This document shows, piece after piece, positions 23,993-36,488 of a DNA stretch of 64,000 nucleotides. The notes under the pieces were generated by a model. That model was not told the origin of the DNA and searched no databases. It saw nothing but the letters and a program-made list of their open reading frames with translations. The stretch comes from Quercus robur (Eukaryota > Streptophyta > Magnoliopsida > Fagales > Fagaceae). A program made the translations under genes and the position numbers. How positions within the stretch are numbered: position 1 is the stretch's first letter; each line of letters starts with the position of its first letter. Where the stretch lies: NCBI RefSeq assembly GCF_932294415.1, contig NC_065535.1, positions 6,747,501 through 6,811,500 on the forward strand, in the 5' to 3' direction.

Positions 23993-26900
23993 AACAAATA
24001 TTTCTCTATTACATTTACATGGAACTACAGCTAATTCCACATTCCACTTTCCATATACATAAATCACAGTGGGTCCAAGTAGTAAAAAAGATTTGTAAAA
24101 AGTTGTGTCCTGCGCATTGTTCTTCATAACTTGACTGTGTGTATTGGCTGTTGCTTGTTGTAATTATTCATAGAATATCCCTGACTCCAGATTTGTTTTT
24201 GTTTTTTTTTTTGAAAAGCAGATTTGTTTTTGTTCAGGAAAGGAGATGGGACTTCAAAATGAACTAATCTACAGACATGACAAGAACTTTAAACGTATCG
24301 CAAAACGCTAATCATTAATCAAAGACCAATCACTCTAGGAGCCTTGTCATCCCCAACTTGCAAGTGCTCTTATCTTATGATTGAAAGTGCTATTGCCTTT
24401 TACACTTTTGTGCTTCCGCACGACACCTAATGTTATCTCCATACAAAACAAAACAGATAAAAAGAGAAAGAACAAAGAATTTTCCTAGTTTTCATTTCGT
24501 GTTGAATTGCATATAAATTTATTTATGATATTGGTTTATGCGTCCATGAAATCTTCAAAAATATGTCTCTTGATGGTTCATTATTGGGTTTATTATCATC
24601 TGAGAAATGTCTGTCTACCAATCACCACCATGGGTCCACATAAGAAAATAAAATCAAAGTTAAGGTTATGACAAAGTGATAGTTGCAGTTACACAACTGA
24701 GAAGCACCATGCATTTCTCTTTGACCATTTGCATAAGACAATGCAAAATAAATAAAAAAGTGTTCAATTTAATATATTCAAGCCCTAAAATCATCTTGTT
24801 TAAAGTGACATTGAAACTATTTATTTTGCATGTTTTTATTTGTTTTTTACATATTTTGAGGGTGAAGGAAAAGAAACAATTAAAAAATAACAAAATTTTG
24901 ATATTTAAATGGCTTTGTGAGCATGCTTGTAAAATATAATTTTTGCGACCAAACAAACAAAAAGCTTATAATTTTCAATCTTTGATCTCATAGACTCTGG
25001 TTCAATGCTACCGAGTTCACCCTGTGCATTTGCAACCCTATGCAAGAAAACAACGAGTGATGTCAAGTTCCTAATCCTATTGTGTTCTAGAACTTGAATA
25101 GTTCAATGAGTTAAATACATACGAAACCCTGACCAAGTCTCTTTTTCAACCAAAAAAAAAAAAATCCACATATTCTCTTGTTTCATCGTATTCTTCATCG
25201 ATTTTAAGTGAGATCACATGGACAGCCAACTACAAAGAAAACTTTGAGGTCAATGTATATATATTCTGCATAAATCTCTTTTTGACTGGCTAATATATTG
25301 GAACTCGATTGATTGCTTTATATGACTAAAGAGGTCTATTGCATTGTTATGGTGGTTAACTAACAATTAGTCAATATGATATAACTGAGCTTAGATGTTA
25401 GAACAATTTGGCCAGTAAACTTTACCAAAGAAATCCTATGATTTTTTTAATTGCTGAATTAGCTATATTACATTGGTTAGAATTTAGAGGCAATAATCAT
25501 TAGCACCCCTCTCAACATGTAACATTAAAAGTGATAATTACCTCGTGTGTGTTTGGCTGTTTGGGAATCGTTTATCTAACTTTTTAAAAGTTAAATAAAA
25601 TAAGCATTTGATTCATATAAAATTCATAAATAGTATAAAAAATAAGCAATAAACTGACTTGTAAGTACATCTAAAATGAGCATGACGTATACAATCTTAC
25701 GCTTATAAAACAATTCTTCTTCCTTTCTCTCCCATGAGTAATAAGTGGTAATGATTCATGGATCCCAAACTTGGATCTAGTTTCTACTGACCTAAAAGAA
25801 ACGTTTAACCTTGTTCATCTACCCCATCTTTTAGAGTGAGATTAACACTATAGCCTGTTTGATTCAAAAGCACTACCCCATGTATGACTTTCAAAGCTTT
25901 GACTGATAGCTCTCTCTCTCTCTCTTTCTTCATTGTAAAACGAAATAATAAAATAATTATTTCTAGTTGACGAGGGGTATGGTGGTCATTTCGCTCGTCA
26001 ACGAGAGAGTATTGTATTTGTGGGGTGCAACGTTGTCTCCTCCACTTATTAAAACAGTAGTCAATATCCAATCCATACAGTTTACATTGCTTCGTTTTCC
26101 TTCACTCATCTTCTTCGGTCGGTCAATTGTTTTGTTTTTAATAATAAATAGCTTGTTCTTTCATTTCATTTGTCAGATTTTAAGAAATGGACCTATACAC
26201 AAAAGATTTCACAGATCTTGGTCATACATATCAAATTTAGGTCTAGTTTTTTTAGGCATTTTTTATAATTGTATTATTAATACAAAAAAGGGGATTATCT
26301 CTTATCCAATAATTAGTATTATCTTCTTCTTCTTTTTTTTTTTTTTTTTTTTTTTTTATTTTTATTTTTATGTATAATATAATTTAATTATGTGATTTAT
26401 TGGTTAACGTAATTACAAAATTGAATTTAATTAGAAAACCTAGAATACAACACCAAATGTTACTTAATTTTCCTCATTTTCAAAGCTATTAACATGATTT
26501 GTTACGAGAATGTTAAGATAGATAAGTGGGAATACAAAGATAGATAGACTTCGAAATGAAGAAAATTTGCTTGAAGATAGGATTAATCCTGACCGTTGAG
26601 GAGTAGACGATCAAAAGTCACTTCAAATGGTTTGATGATATAAAGGAAAACAATTAATGCAACCATGAGAAAAAATGAGTTGATTCCAGCTGTGAGAACA
26701 AAAGAGGGTAATAAGAGGAGGACCATAAATAACACTAATAAAAGTAGTAAGGACAAATCAAGTAAAAAATACCTTAGATTATGAGTTTGAATATAATAGA
26801 ATGACTAAAAAGAATACATGTGGTCAATACTGACTAGTTTATTGAATATCTATAATTATTCCTAAAATATTGGGACTAAGATTTGTGGTTGTTGATGTGA

Positions 26901-27784
26901 ATGATATATATAATAAAAGTCATGTCAACTGATGAATTAATGTGAAAATGATGTTATAATCACAACTTTATTATTACCTAGCGAGTATGAAAATGTTGTA
27001 AAAAAAATTATGTGTTTATTAATATTGCTATTTTAGTGGCGTCTTGCATTTCTAGGCTGATATTTATAAACCAAATAAAATTTTTGTTATTCAAAAACCA
27101 TTAAAATAAATAACATATTTACAAATCATGATTTTTTTTTTTTTTTTTTTGAGAATGCAAATCATGAAAAGTTGAAGTGCTTTAGTTAGCAAATAAAACT
27201 TAGTTTTTGTCATTTTAAAATCAATTTAAGACACCTTTCAAAAATAACAAAAAACGGGACTTTCACTTTCTCAACTTCATTATGATGATTTTCTTCTTCT
27301 TTTATGGCTGCTCTAGATAGAGAACTTAAATTTGGTTTGTGAACAAAGCAAGCAAACAAATTAAGCAAACAAATTAGGCGGAAGCGTGTTGAGTTTTCCG
27401 AATGAAGTCCATTACGCTAATCAATGCAATATTATATTTAAATTCATTATCGATCTTGCTTTAGGTTTCTGTGAATCTATGGATTTCATAAGAAAACTTG
27501 TCCTTTTTTCATAGGCTGTGTAAGATTGTGTTAATGATACGGACTTTTATGCTTAGAAAGTTTAGTACAAAGTGATTACTAATCACCGCTGTAAAAGGTT
27601 GACCAGTACAAAGTGATTACTATATATATATTTAATGAAAAAGTGATTACTATTTGGAACTTGCGGTCATGACTTATGTCAATGAGACAAGCATTAGTCA
27701 ATAATGAACTCGTTAATGCTCCATACAACACATTTACCATACATGGTAAGTTCAAAAAAGAGAAAACCACATGTACTCAAACAA

Positions 27785-30511
27785 GAGGGAAGTAAAAGGA
27801 GTGTTCACAAGTCAAAAAGTTCCGGAGTATCTTAACTAAGCTCTTATTGCCCTCATTCCTAAACATCTTGGGTCTGAAACTATTAGTCAGTATGGACCAA
27901 TTAGCTTGTGCAGTGCTATTTATAAGATAATATCTAAAATTATTGGGTAGAGAATTAGACCCCTGTTGCCATCGTTGATCTCCCCGATGCAAGCAGCATT
28001 CCTTGAAGGGGGAAGGAGCTTGAATAATGTCATAATTGCTTAGGAATTAATCTGCTCTCTGAAAAGTAGGAAGGGAAAGGATGGATACATGGTAATAAAG
28101 ATTGACCTGGAAAAAGGCTTATGATCGCATTGAGTGGAGCTTTATCAAAATGGTTCTTGAACATTTTGGATTTCCACAAAATATTACTAATCTCATCAGG
28201 AGCTACATATCCACAACAACCACAGCCTTGTTATTTAATGGAAGTAAATTAGAAGCCTTTCAGCCTTCGAGAGGCATTAGGCAGGGTGATCCCATCTCAC
28301 CCTATCTATTCATGTTATGTATGGAGTTCCTTGGTGCACTAATCACAAGCATGTGTAAAGAAAGAAGATGGGATAAGATGCAAGCTTCTAGACATGGGTC
28401 GAGCTTCTCACATGTGTTCTTTGCAAATGATTTGATGCTTTTTGCAAAGGCAGACCATAAGAATTGTGAAGCTGTTATTGAAGTATTAGATAATTTCTGT
28501 AATCTTGTTGGTCAAAAGGTTAATTTGGGAAAGTCTAAGATCCTCTTTTCACCAAATGTTACAAGAAGGAGGAAGAGGTATATATGTAGAAAACTAGGAA
28601 TGAATGCTACAAATAATCTAGGAAGATGCCTTGGGTTTCCCATCCTCACCCAAGGTAGACCAGGTCCTACCTTCAATTTTGTGGTGGAAAGGGTTCAAAA
28701 TAAGCTTGTTGGATGAAGGACCAAGTTGCTATCAAGGGCTGTAAAGCTTGTACTTGTCAAATCAGCAGTTGCCCTAATAGCATAACATGCAGTGTCAAGC
28801 CCTTCCTAGTAAAGTGTGTAATGTAGTTGATAAGACCATTAGAGATTTCCTATAGGGCTCGATTGAAGAGAAGAGGAAAAGGCATATGGTCAAGTGGAGC
28901 ACAGTGACCCTTCCGAAAGAGTTAGGAGGGCTGGGATTGCACTTAATGAAGGATAGAAATATAGCTATCCTTGTTAAACTCTATTAGAGGTTGGCTAGTG
29001 AACAGGAGTCCCCTTGGGTAGCAACGTTGGTTGCAAAATATCTAACTCCCAGAAGAATGACGGAGGAAGGAAGAAAATTACCTTGCTTAAGTGTTTGGTC
29101 TGCTTGCAAGAAGTGAGGTCCAATCTATGTCAAAGGTCTAAAATGGTTTGTAAGGAGTGGTGAATTAGTCAATTTCTGGATGGATTTCTGCTTACCAGTG
29201 GGTACCTTACGCAGTCTTATCCAAGGGCCTCTAAATCAGGAAAAGGACCATCTAACAGTCAGGCAATGCTTTGATGCTGAGCGTGAATGGAGTGCTTAGA
29301 GTATATCCTTTGAAATACCAGACCATTTACTGAATGTCATAAAGCTACCCCTCTGTCTATTGACCAAAATGTAGAAGACTCGCTGCATTGGGCTCACTCC
29401 GAGAATGGCTTCTTCTCTCTTAAATCTGCCTATTTGCTGGCAAGGGGTTTAAATCCCTTAAACCTAGAAACTGAATCGATAGCATGGGTATGGAAGGTGG
29501 AAGCTCCGCCCAAGGTTCAATTCTTTTTATGGTTGTGCCTTCATAACAGCGTACCCACTGGAGAAGTGTTGGGTTCAAGGGGTTTAAACCTCAGGCCCAT
29601 TTTTAGTTTGTGTAAAAAGAATAATGAATTTGTAGATCATCTTTTAAGGGGCTGTGAGGTGGCAAAATATTTATGGTAGGAACTGAAATTTCCCCATTGC
29701 CTGAGGGACACGTTTAATTTACCCCTTGGAAAATGGCTTGAGTCCAACTATCAGAGTGATATCAGTTCGAAGTTTATGGGTATTCCTTGGAGGATTTTGT
29801 TCCCTATGGGGGTCTGGCAATTATGGCAGTACAGAAACAATTTTGTGTTCAAAATAGGCAAGGTGGAGCATTTGTGTTTCAAACAATTCATTAAAGATAG
29901 TGCAAAATACTACTCCATTGGCTTTAATGCAAAACTACAAAAAGCCAAAGTTGTGATCCTAGTTGGCTGGATGAAGCCACCTGAGGGATAGGCGAAGCTT
30001 AACTCCGATGGATCAGCAATGGGGAATCCAAAGAAGGCAGGGGGTGGAGGGGTGATCAGGAGTTACGATGGGGAGTGGTTAACAGGTTATGCCAGACCAC
30101 TTGGACATACTAATAGCTGCATGGCAGAGCTTTGGACCTTGAGAGATGGGTTAATGTTGGCCAAGGATATGGGTCTCAACAATCTTATTGTAGAACTTGA
30201 TGCATTAAGCATGGTTCTTCTTATGAATAACAATACTAGTAACTTGCTAATGGAGCCTTTACTAACTGATTGCAGGAACCTGCTGAGGGCAATCCCCAAT
30301 AAGTGGGTTGTTCATGCTTACCGAGAGGCCAACTAATGTGCTAATGCATTGGCTAAATTGGGAGCAACATACCTTCTTTTGTTGTATTTTTGAGTCCACC
30401 GCCTGTGGTAGAAATTATATTAGCTCATGACAAAACTAATGTGTTTTGTAACAAAATAGTTAATTCCTAGTTTAATGCACTATCCGTGGTTTACCACCCA
30501 AAAAAAGAAAA
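27785..30511 (+). pseudogene. decayed L1-type LINE, 5'-truncated ORF2
   Basis: Conceptual translation in the plus direction gives the C-terminal part of a plant non-LTR retrotransposon ORF2. From left to right: RT motifs near 27840-28716 (QYGPISLC, KAYDRIEW, RGIRQGDPISPYLF, FANDLMLFA), a zinc-binding RT segment at 29495-29679 (PPKVQFFLWLCLHN), and an RNase H-like end at 30000-30350 (NSDGSA, AELWTLRDGL). The endonuclease and ORF1 are absent. In-frame stops (for example 27949-27951, 28714-28716), a one-base frameshift near 28112-28117 before KAYDRIEW, and Asn in place of the first Asp of the usual FADD box show that it is dead. The 3' end is an A-rich tract near 30500-30520. Target duplications were not found. 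Confidence 0.9.
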
Positions 30512-31273
30512 GAAAAAAGATATGACTCCAAATTCTTTCTAAAAAAGATAAGAAAAAGATATGACTCCCAAATTGAGACTTGTTGGTCTCATTGATTCAT
30601 TTCTAATTAAAATTAACAAATTATGTTTAACTAAAAAAAAAGTTAACAAGCTCATTGAGAATACAAAGCTAATTATTATTAAAATACAAGCTAATTGTGA
30701 GGAAAAATACAGATATATAGTAATTGAATTGCCTTAATCGAACTGTGGAACCATCATAAAAAGGAGATATATATATATATATATATATATTTATTTATTA
30801 CAAAGAAAAAATTTTAGTTTACATTGTATTGGCAATGCAAAATTTACATTGATAGTACAATGTAGACTTATAATTAATTACCCTATTATGAAAATGTTTT
30901 GCTTTTATCTACATGATGATTAACATTGTGATTAAACAAAAACAAAAAAATAAAATTTGAATCAATGTAGTGATATCTGATTTCAACAATCGTAGTTTAT
31001 ACTATTTCCATCAATGCTATCCAATTTTCGATGAATCCCAATCATATAATAAAATCTCAATATTTCAACAAATGAATAAATGAAATACAAAATTATAATG
31101 ATAAAAAGGATGAGTGAAAAACATTGTATAGTTCAGAATTCCTAGTTTCTCACAATGAATTTTTATATTCGAGTCCCACAAATTAAAATATTTTTTACAA
31201 CTTACTAAGGTATCTTAAGTCTTAAAAATAACATATTTCTTATTCAATGACAATAAATTTAACTAATTGAAAT
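30512..31273. other. AT-rich spacer between LINE and solo LTR
   Basis: Contains a near-duplicate AAGATATGACTCC(C)AAATT at about 30517 and 30557 and an (AT)n run at about 30767-30790. No gene was seen. Confidence 0.55.
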
Positions 31274-31855
31274 TGTGGGCCAGAAAATTCATGGCCCAGG
31301 CCCGCCCTATGTCAAGGCCCAGGGCCTGATATGAGGAGACCTATTGTCAAGGAGGAGTTCAATGCACGGATAGGATGAGTGAAAAAACTGCTCATACTGT
31401 AGTAGAGAACTCTGTGCCTGACAAGCCCCTATTCTTGACCAAGCTATTCAACCTTTATGTCTACTCCCAACCACTTGAGGTATGGGCGGATAGGACAAGT
31501 CTTCTGCCCCGAAGGTAAAGCTCACACATGGACCCTAAAGAGAGGAAGGAATACGAGTATAAAAGGAAACAAAGGCCAAGAGAAAAAGGGAAAAAAGAAG
31601 GAGAAAGGGAAGAACTTAATGCTCCTCGGACTAAGTCCGAGGAGTCCAACCCCTCAGGCTACGACGCTGTAGGGCTTGGAGGTCCAGGCTGAACCCCCTT
31701 TTTTAACATGAGTCCCCCTAAAATCAGGATCGGATCATCGCCCCGTGATCAAAGGCAAGCCTTTTAAGCCCATTCTCTACAACTCATATTGTGAGGGATC
31801 TTTCATACGCGAGCCCAACGTCATTCTTGGGCCGTTAAATAATCGTGTCCCTACA
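31274..31855 (+). mobile_element. solo LTR, same family as 7506-8254, opposite orientation
   Basis: Starts TGTGGGCCAGAAAATTC and ends CGTGTCCCTACA, with perfect GAAAT duplications at 31269-31273 and 31856-31860. Its end, read in reverse complement (TGTAGGGACACGATTATTT, then AACGGCCCAA and CCCTCACAATA), aligns with the start of the LTR at 7506. At 582 bp it is about 170 bp shorter than that copy, from internal length differences. No internal region remains. The short open frame on either strand is not a gene. Confidence 0.9.
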
Positions 31856-33043
31856 GAAATCAATACATATTTATAACTTATTAAGCAAGTTTTTATAACT
31901 CTAATTTTTTAACATACAATAAGCATGTGTTTTAAACATTCCACGTGTCTAGTTGGATTATCTTGAAGTCATTTGTTTAAGCTTATAAATTAACTTAATT
32001 TTTAAGACAATTTATGTATATTTTTTAAAACTTCATTTTTTTTTACCCCAAGCACACTTATTCTTTTAGGGTCATTTTATGTATATTCTTTTAACAATCC
32101 ATTTTAGGAAAATTTGGACATTACTTTTATGGGAGATGAAAAAAGCTGTCAAAATATTAATTTTTTTTTTCTTTTCCCATAAAAAACTTTCTTTAACTGA
32201 ATTCTTAACCAGTGCCCTAAGGACACTCGTTAGCATTTCTCATTCTTTTATTCAATTTATTTTTAAAGTCAAATAGGTAAGTAAATTTAAATATTTCAAA
32301 GTGACACTTTGACCTTTGGTGATCAACACCATTTATGTAAGTACTCTTCATTTATATCCGATTTATTGCTTTCTATTAATTTTAGGTCAAAAAATCAACC
32401 ATCATAATAATAATAAAAATATCATGTAAAAAACCTACGGATAATCACAACTATTTTTCATAATATTTGAGATTGCATAATATCTAAGATGGTAGACTCA
32501 ATAAAGTAATATCACTTTCATGGAATAAAATCATCTCCATTTAGTTTGGTATCTATTTTAAGTTCCATATCTATTTTAAGTTCCTTTTTATGAGACTTGA
32601 AATGGAGAGGATAATTTTTCCCTTTTCATATAGAACCATTGTTAACATCTTTTTTACTTTAACTTTAAACTTTTTTGTTGGAAACATGTAGAAATCTAGA
32701 TGAGCTGCAAGAGCCTCTTGGCAACATCTCTCTTATCGCACACTAATAGTTGTAGAAAAAATTGTCATAAACCTTGTAATTCAACTAACATTTTCTAACG
32801 ATTTGAAACCGTTAAGTTAAAATCCCTACCTCCCGACTCTTATATTTAAAAAAAAAAAAAAAACTATATTCTACACTTATTTATTTATTTATTTTTTTAT
32901 AGTAACTACAATCACACATCCTTTTTTTGATAAGGTACAATCACACATCCTTTTTTTTTTTTTTTTTGATGGGAACAATCACACATCCTTGATCCTTATT
33001 AAAAACACGATTTTAATATAATTCGGTTGTTGGCACTTGGTGC
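31856..33043. other. AT-rich upstream region of the helper NLR gene
   Basis: Includes an A-tract at 32848-32863, a T-tract at 32949-32967 and a triplicated ACAATCACACATCC(TT) around 32909-32990, part of which brackets the T-tract. No gene was recognised. The region should contain the NLR gene's distal promoter. Confidence 0.5.
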
Positions 33044-33050
33044 TATAAAA
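33044..33050 (+). promoter_or_regulatory. putative TATA box of the ADR1-L1-like gene
   Basis: TATAAAA lies 78 bases upstream of the start codon at 33128, leaving room for a short 5' UTR of roughly 45-55 nt containing CTCTCTC and CA-rich stretches. Assigned from position and consensus only. Confidence 0.55.
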
Positions 33051-33127
33051 CACAAACTTCCACCCGCCACAATTTTCTCTCTCGCACGCACAAACTGTCT
33101 TTCTCAGACCATTCCTCACCCGCAACC

Positions 33128-36100
33128 ATGGGTGGTGTTGTAGACCTATTCGCCGGTGAGATCACGACGGAGTTACTGAAAATGCTGTTCAGCATAGCAC
33201 GCAAGTCATGTCTCTGCAAATCAAGTGCCGAGCAACTAAGCTCCACACTCGAGCAACTCAGGCCCATGGTCTACGAAATCAAGATGGCTGGAGTCGAGCT
33301 CACACCTTCTCGACAAACCCAACTCAACAGCCTCTACAAGACTCTCGAAGAAGGCATCGATGTCACCCACAAGGTCCTCGCTTCGCCTCGCTGGAACGTC
33401 TACAGGAACTTGCAACTTTCAAGAAAAATGGATCAGATTGATAAGAAAGTTTCGAGTTTCTTGAAAACTATGGTTCCGATGCACGTGCTCGCTGATGTGC
33501 ACCACTTGAGAGCCGATACGGCTGAGAGGTTCGACAAACTTGAAGGGTCTGCTCGGCGGCTCGAGCAGAGGCTTGGAGCTATGAGAATGGGAGGTGGTGG
33601 TGCTGGAGGGTGGGTGATAGAGGAGGCTATGAAGAGAGTCGAGGAAGAGGAGGAGAGGTGGGGTGCTGAGAGTGGTTTTGTGAGTTTTGGTGTTGGGTTA
33701 GAGTTGGGAAAGAAGAGAGTGAAGGAGATGGTGTTGACTGAGAGAGATGAGTTTCGGGTTGTTTCTATTTGTGGGATTGGTGGGTCTGGGAAAACCACCT
33801 TGGCTAGAGAGTTTTGCAAAGATGATCTTGTTCGAAGTGAGTATTGTAAATCTTAAAAGAATAAGACTTTATCATTGTTTTTTTTGGTTCTTAATTGTTT
33901 TATAATTTTGGTATCTGGGTTTTGATCTGTTTGCTTAAAAGTTTCAATTTTTAGTTTTCCAGCAAATTGAGCCAAATACCACTTTTGTATCTGATTTAGA
34001 TAAATGTTTCGTTTCAAGTTACAACCTTTTGAGATGAGCGCAGATTTTATAACTTAAGCATACATGTAGCCGATCCTAACTAGTCTGTTGAGAATTCGTA
34101 ACCGATCATAAAATTTTGGGAATAAGGCTTTGATGGTTGTTGTGTACTCCTCATGGTTAATGAGTATTGTATTATAGCGGATAGAGGAAGAAGTATTTTC
34201 TAGTTTGGAAAATAAGATTGTCTTAGGAAAGTACTATGTAAGGTTGTTTATTATGTTTAATATGCTCAAAATTGTACAACCAGCGTGAAGGTTTGGTTCC
34301 AATGGACTCTTTTTATCACTTTGTGCAGGTTACTTCTGTGACAGGATTTTGTTCCTGACAGTATCACAGTCTCCAAATGTGGATCAGTTGAGAGCTAAGA
34401 TTTGGGGATACATTATGGGGAATGAGAATTTGGACTGGAATTATATGATTCCACAATATAATCTCCAGTATGAGGGGAGAATTGGTGCCCGAACCCTGGT
34501 GGTATTGGATGACGTGTGGTCACTTGCAGTGCTCGAAAAGCTTATATTTCCAGGCTGCAAAATCCTTGTTGTTTCTCGGTTCAAATTTCCTTCTGTTACC
34601 AAGGCTACTTATGAAGTAGAATTATTGACGGAGAATGAAGCACTGTCTTTGTTCTGCCACTCTGCTTTTGGAGAAAAGTCCATGCCTCTTGGTTCTGATG
34701 AGAATCTTGTCAAGCAGGTAGTATTATTTAACCTCTGTGCTTGTGTACCAAATGGGGTTGTGTAATTTTTCAGAATTGTAATTGGTTACTTGTTTCTTGC
34801 TTATGCGCATTAAATTTGCATTCAATAGGTTGTGAGTGAGTGCAAGGGGCTTCCTTTGGCACTTAAAGTGATAGGAGCTTCGTTAAGGGATCAATCTGAA
34901 ATGTTTTGGTTAGGTGCAAAGAGCAGGTTGTCTCGAGGTGAGCCTGTATCTGAGCCGCATGAAAATAAGCTGCTTGAAAGAATGGCAGTAAGTGTTAAAT
35001 TCTTGAGCAAGAAGGTCAGGGAATGTTTCTTGGATTTGGGGGCCTTCCCCGAAGACAGGAAGATTCCTCTTGAGATCCTTATCAATATGTGGGTTGAGCT
35101 ACACGATATCGATGGAGAAGATGCTTTTGCGATTCTTGTTGAACTTTCAGAGAAGAATCTCCTCACCCTGGTGAAAGAAGAGAGGTATGTAGGTTTGGGC
35201 TTACTTTAGTTGTCATGAACATAGGTTGCTCTTGTTTTAGCAGTGATATGCATTCTAAATCCTTTACTGTATTATTAATCTGGCAGAACTGGAGACATGT
35301 ATAGCAGTTGCTTTGAGATCTTTGTCACTCAACATGATGTGTTGAGAGACCTTGCTCTTCATTTAAGCAATCAGGGACTCATAAATGAACGCCCACGATT
35401 GCTTATGCCAAGAAGAGAGAAAGAACTTCCAAAAGAGTGGGGCAGGAATTCAGATCAGCCATTTAATGCCCAGATCGTTTCAATTCATACAGGTATTATC
35501 ATCACTCCTTCTAAATTGCCTTTCCTTCTAGCCAAAAAAATTAGACTTGTTTGGTAGCTTATCCAAACAGGAATTAGAGTATAAAAGGAGCATGCATCTC
35601 AATTTTGTTGTTTTGTTATAGTCTTTTTTGTGCTCACTTTCAATATGATTTCATAATATAGGGGAAATGAATGAGATGGACTGGTTCCGATTGGATTTTC
35701 CAAAGGCTGAAGTGCTCATCCTGAACTTTTCCTCAACCGAGTACTTCTTGCCTCACTTCATTGATAACATGCCAAGGCTGAGGGCACTAATAGTTATCAA
35801 TCATGGTTCATCCAGTGCAGTCCTTAAGAACCATTCTATTTTTACCAATTTGCCCAACTTGAGGAGCCTCTGGCTTGAGAAAGTTACCATCCCTCCTATA
35901 TCTAAAGCTTCCATCCTGAAAAAGTTGAGCAAAATTTCCCTTGTTCTATGCAAGGTAAAAAACATCCTCGGTCAGTCAGTAGAGCTACCCCAGCTCTTCC
36001 CTTGCCTCTCAGAACTCACAATTGATCACTGTGACGATTTATTTGAGTTGCCTTCTACCATCTGTGGGATGTACTCACTCAAGAGTCTAAGTATCACCAA

Positions 36101-36488
36101 TTGCCATAGCTTATACCAGCTGCCTGCTGACTTGGGCAAACTGAAAAGCCTACAAACCCTGAGGTTATATGCTTGCCCAACTTTGAAGATGCTTTCTCCT
36201 GGAATATGTGAGCTAGTTCGGTTGAAATATCTTGACATTGCTCAATGTGTTAATTTGGCATGTCTTCCTGAAAGCATAGGTAAATTAGAGAGTTTGGAGA
36301 AGATTGATATGAGTGAATGTTCACAGATAAGGAATCTTCCAAGGTCTGCTTCTTCATTACAGTCATTGCGTCGTGTAGTTTGCGATGAAGAGGTTTCTTG
36401 GCTGTGGAGAGATATGGAGAAGGCCATGCCAGATCTTCATATTAAGGTTACTGAGAAATGCTTTGATATGGACTGGATAAATGAATAA
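33128..36488 (+). CDS. ADR1-L1: RPW8-type helper NLR, ADR1-L1-like
   Basis: ADR1 helper NLRs act with EDS1-PAD4 downstream of sensor immune receptors and form membrane cation channels (family knowledge). Exons 33128-33836, 34329-34717, 34829-35184, 35287-35492 and 35662-36488 give 2487 nt (828 aa) with closing phases. Visible order: an RPW8-like CC domain (~1-150) starting MGGVVDLFAGEITTELLKML; P-loop GIGGSGKTT at 216-224 with Lys222; kinase-2 LVVLDDVW at 293-300; GLPLAL at 373-378; QHD at 500-502 in place of MHD, as is usual in ADR1 proteins; leucine-rich repeats from ~555 to the end, including the ADR1-like TIDHCDDL and CVNLACLPESIGKL repeats and the terminal EKCFDMDWINE. Length and five-exon structure fit the family. 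ADR1-L1 fits better than NRG1. The gene appears intact and single-copy here. Confidence 0.95.

Larger units (their letters stand above)
20784..27784. other. 7 kb intergenic region without a supported gene
   Basis: AT-rich DNA with short open frames that show no domain, intron pattern or family similarity. Contents noted: a poly-C run (21885-21918), a T-tract (22182-22208), a tandem repeat (23725-23992), a (CT)n run near 25913-25925 and T-tracts at 26331-26357 and 27132-27150. The 22408-22677 frame was considered and not accepted as a gene. Confidence 0.55.
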
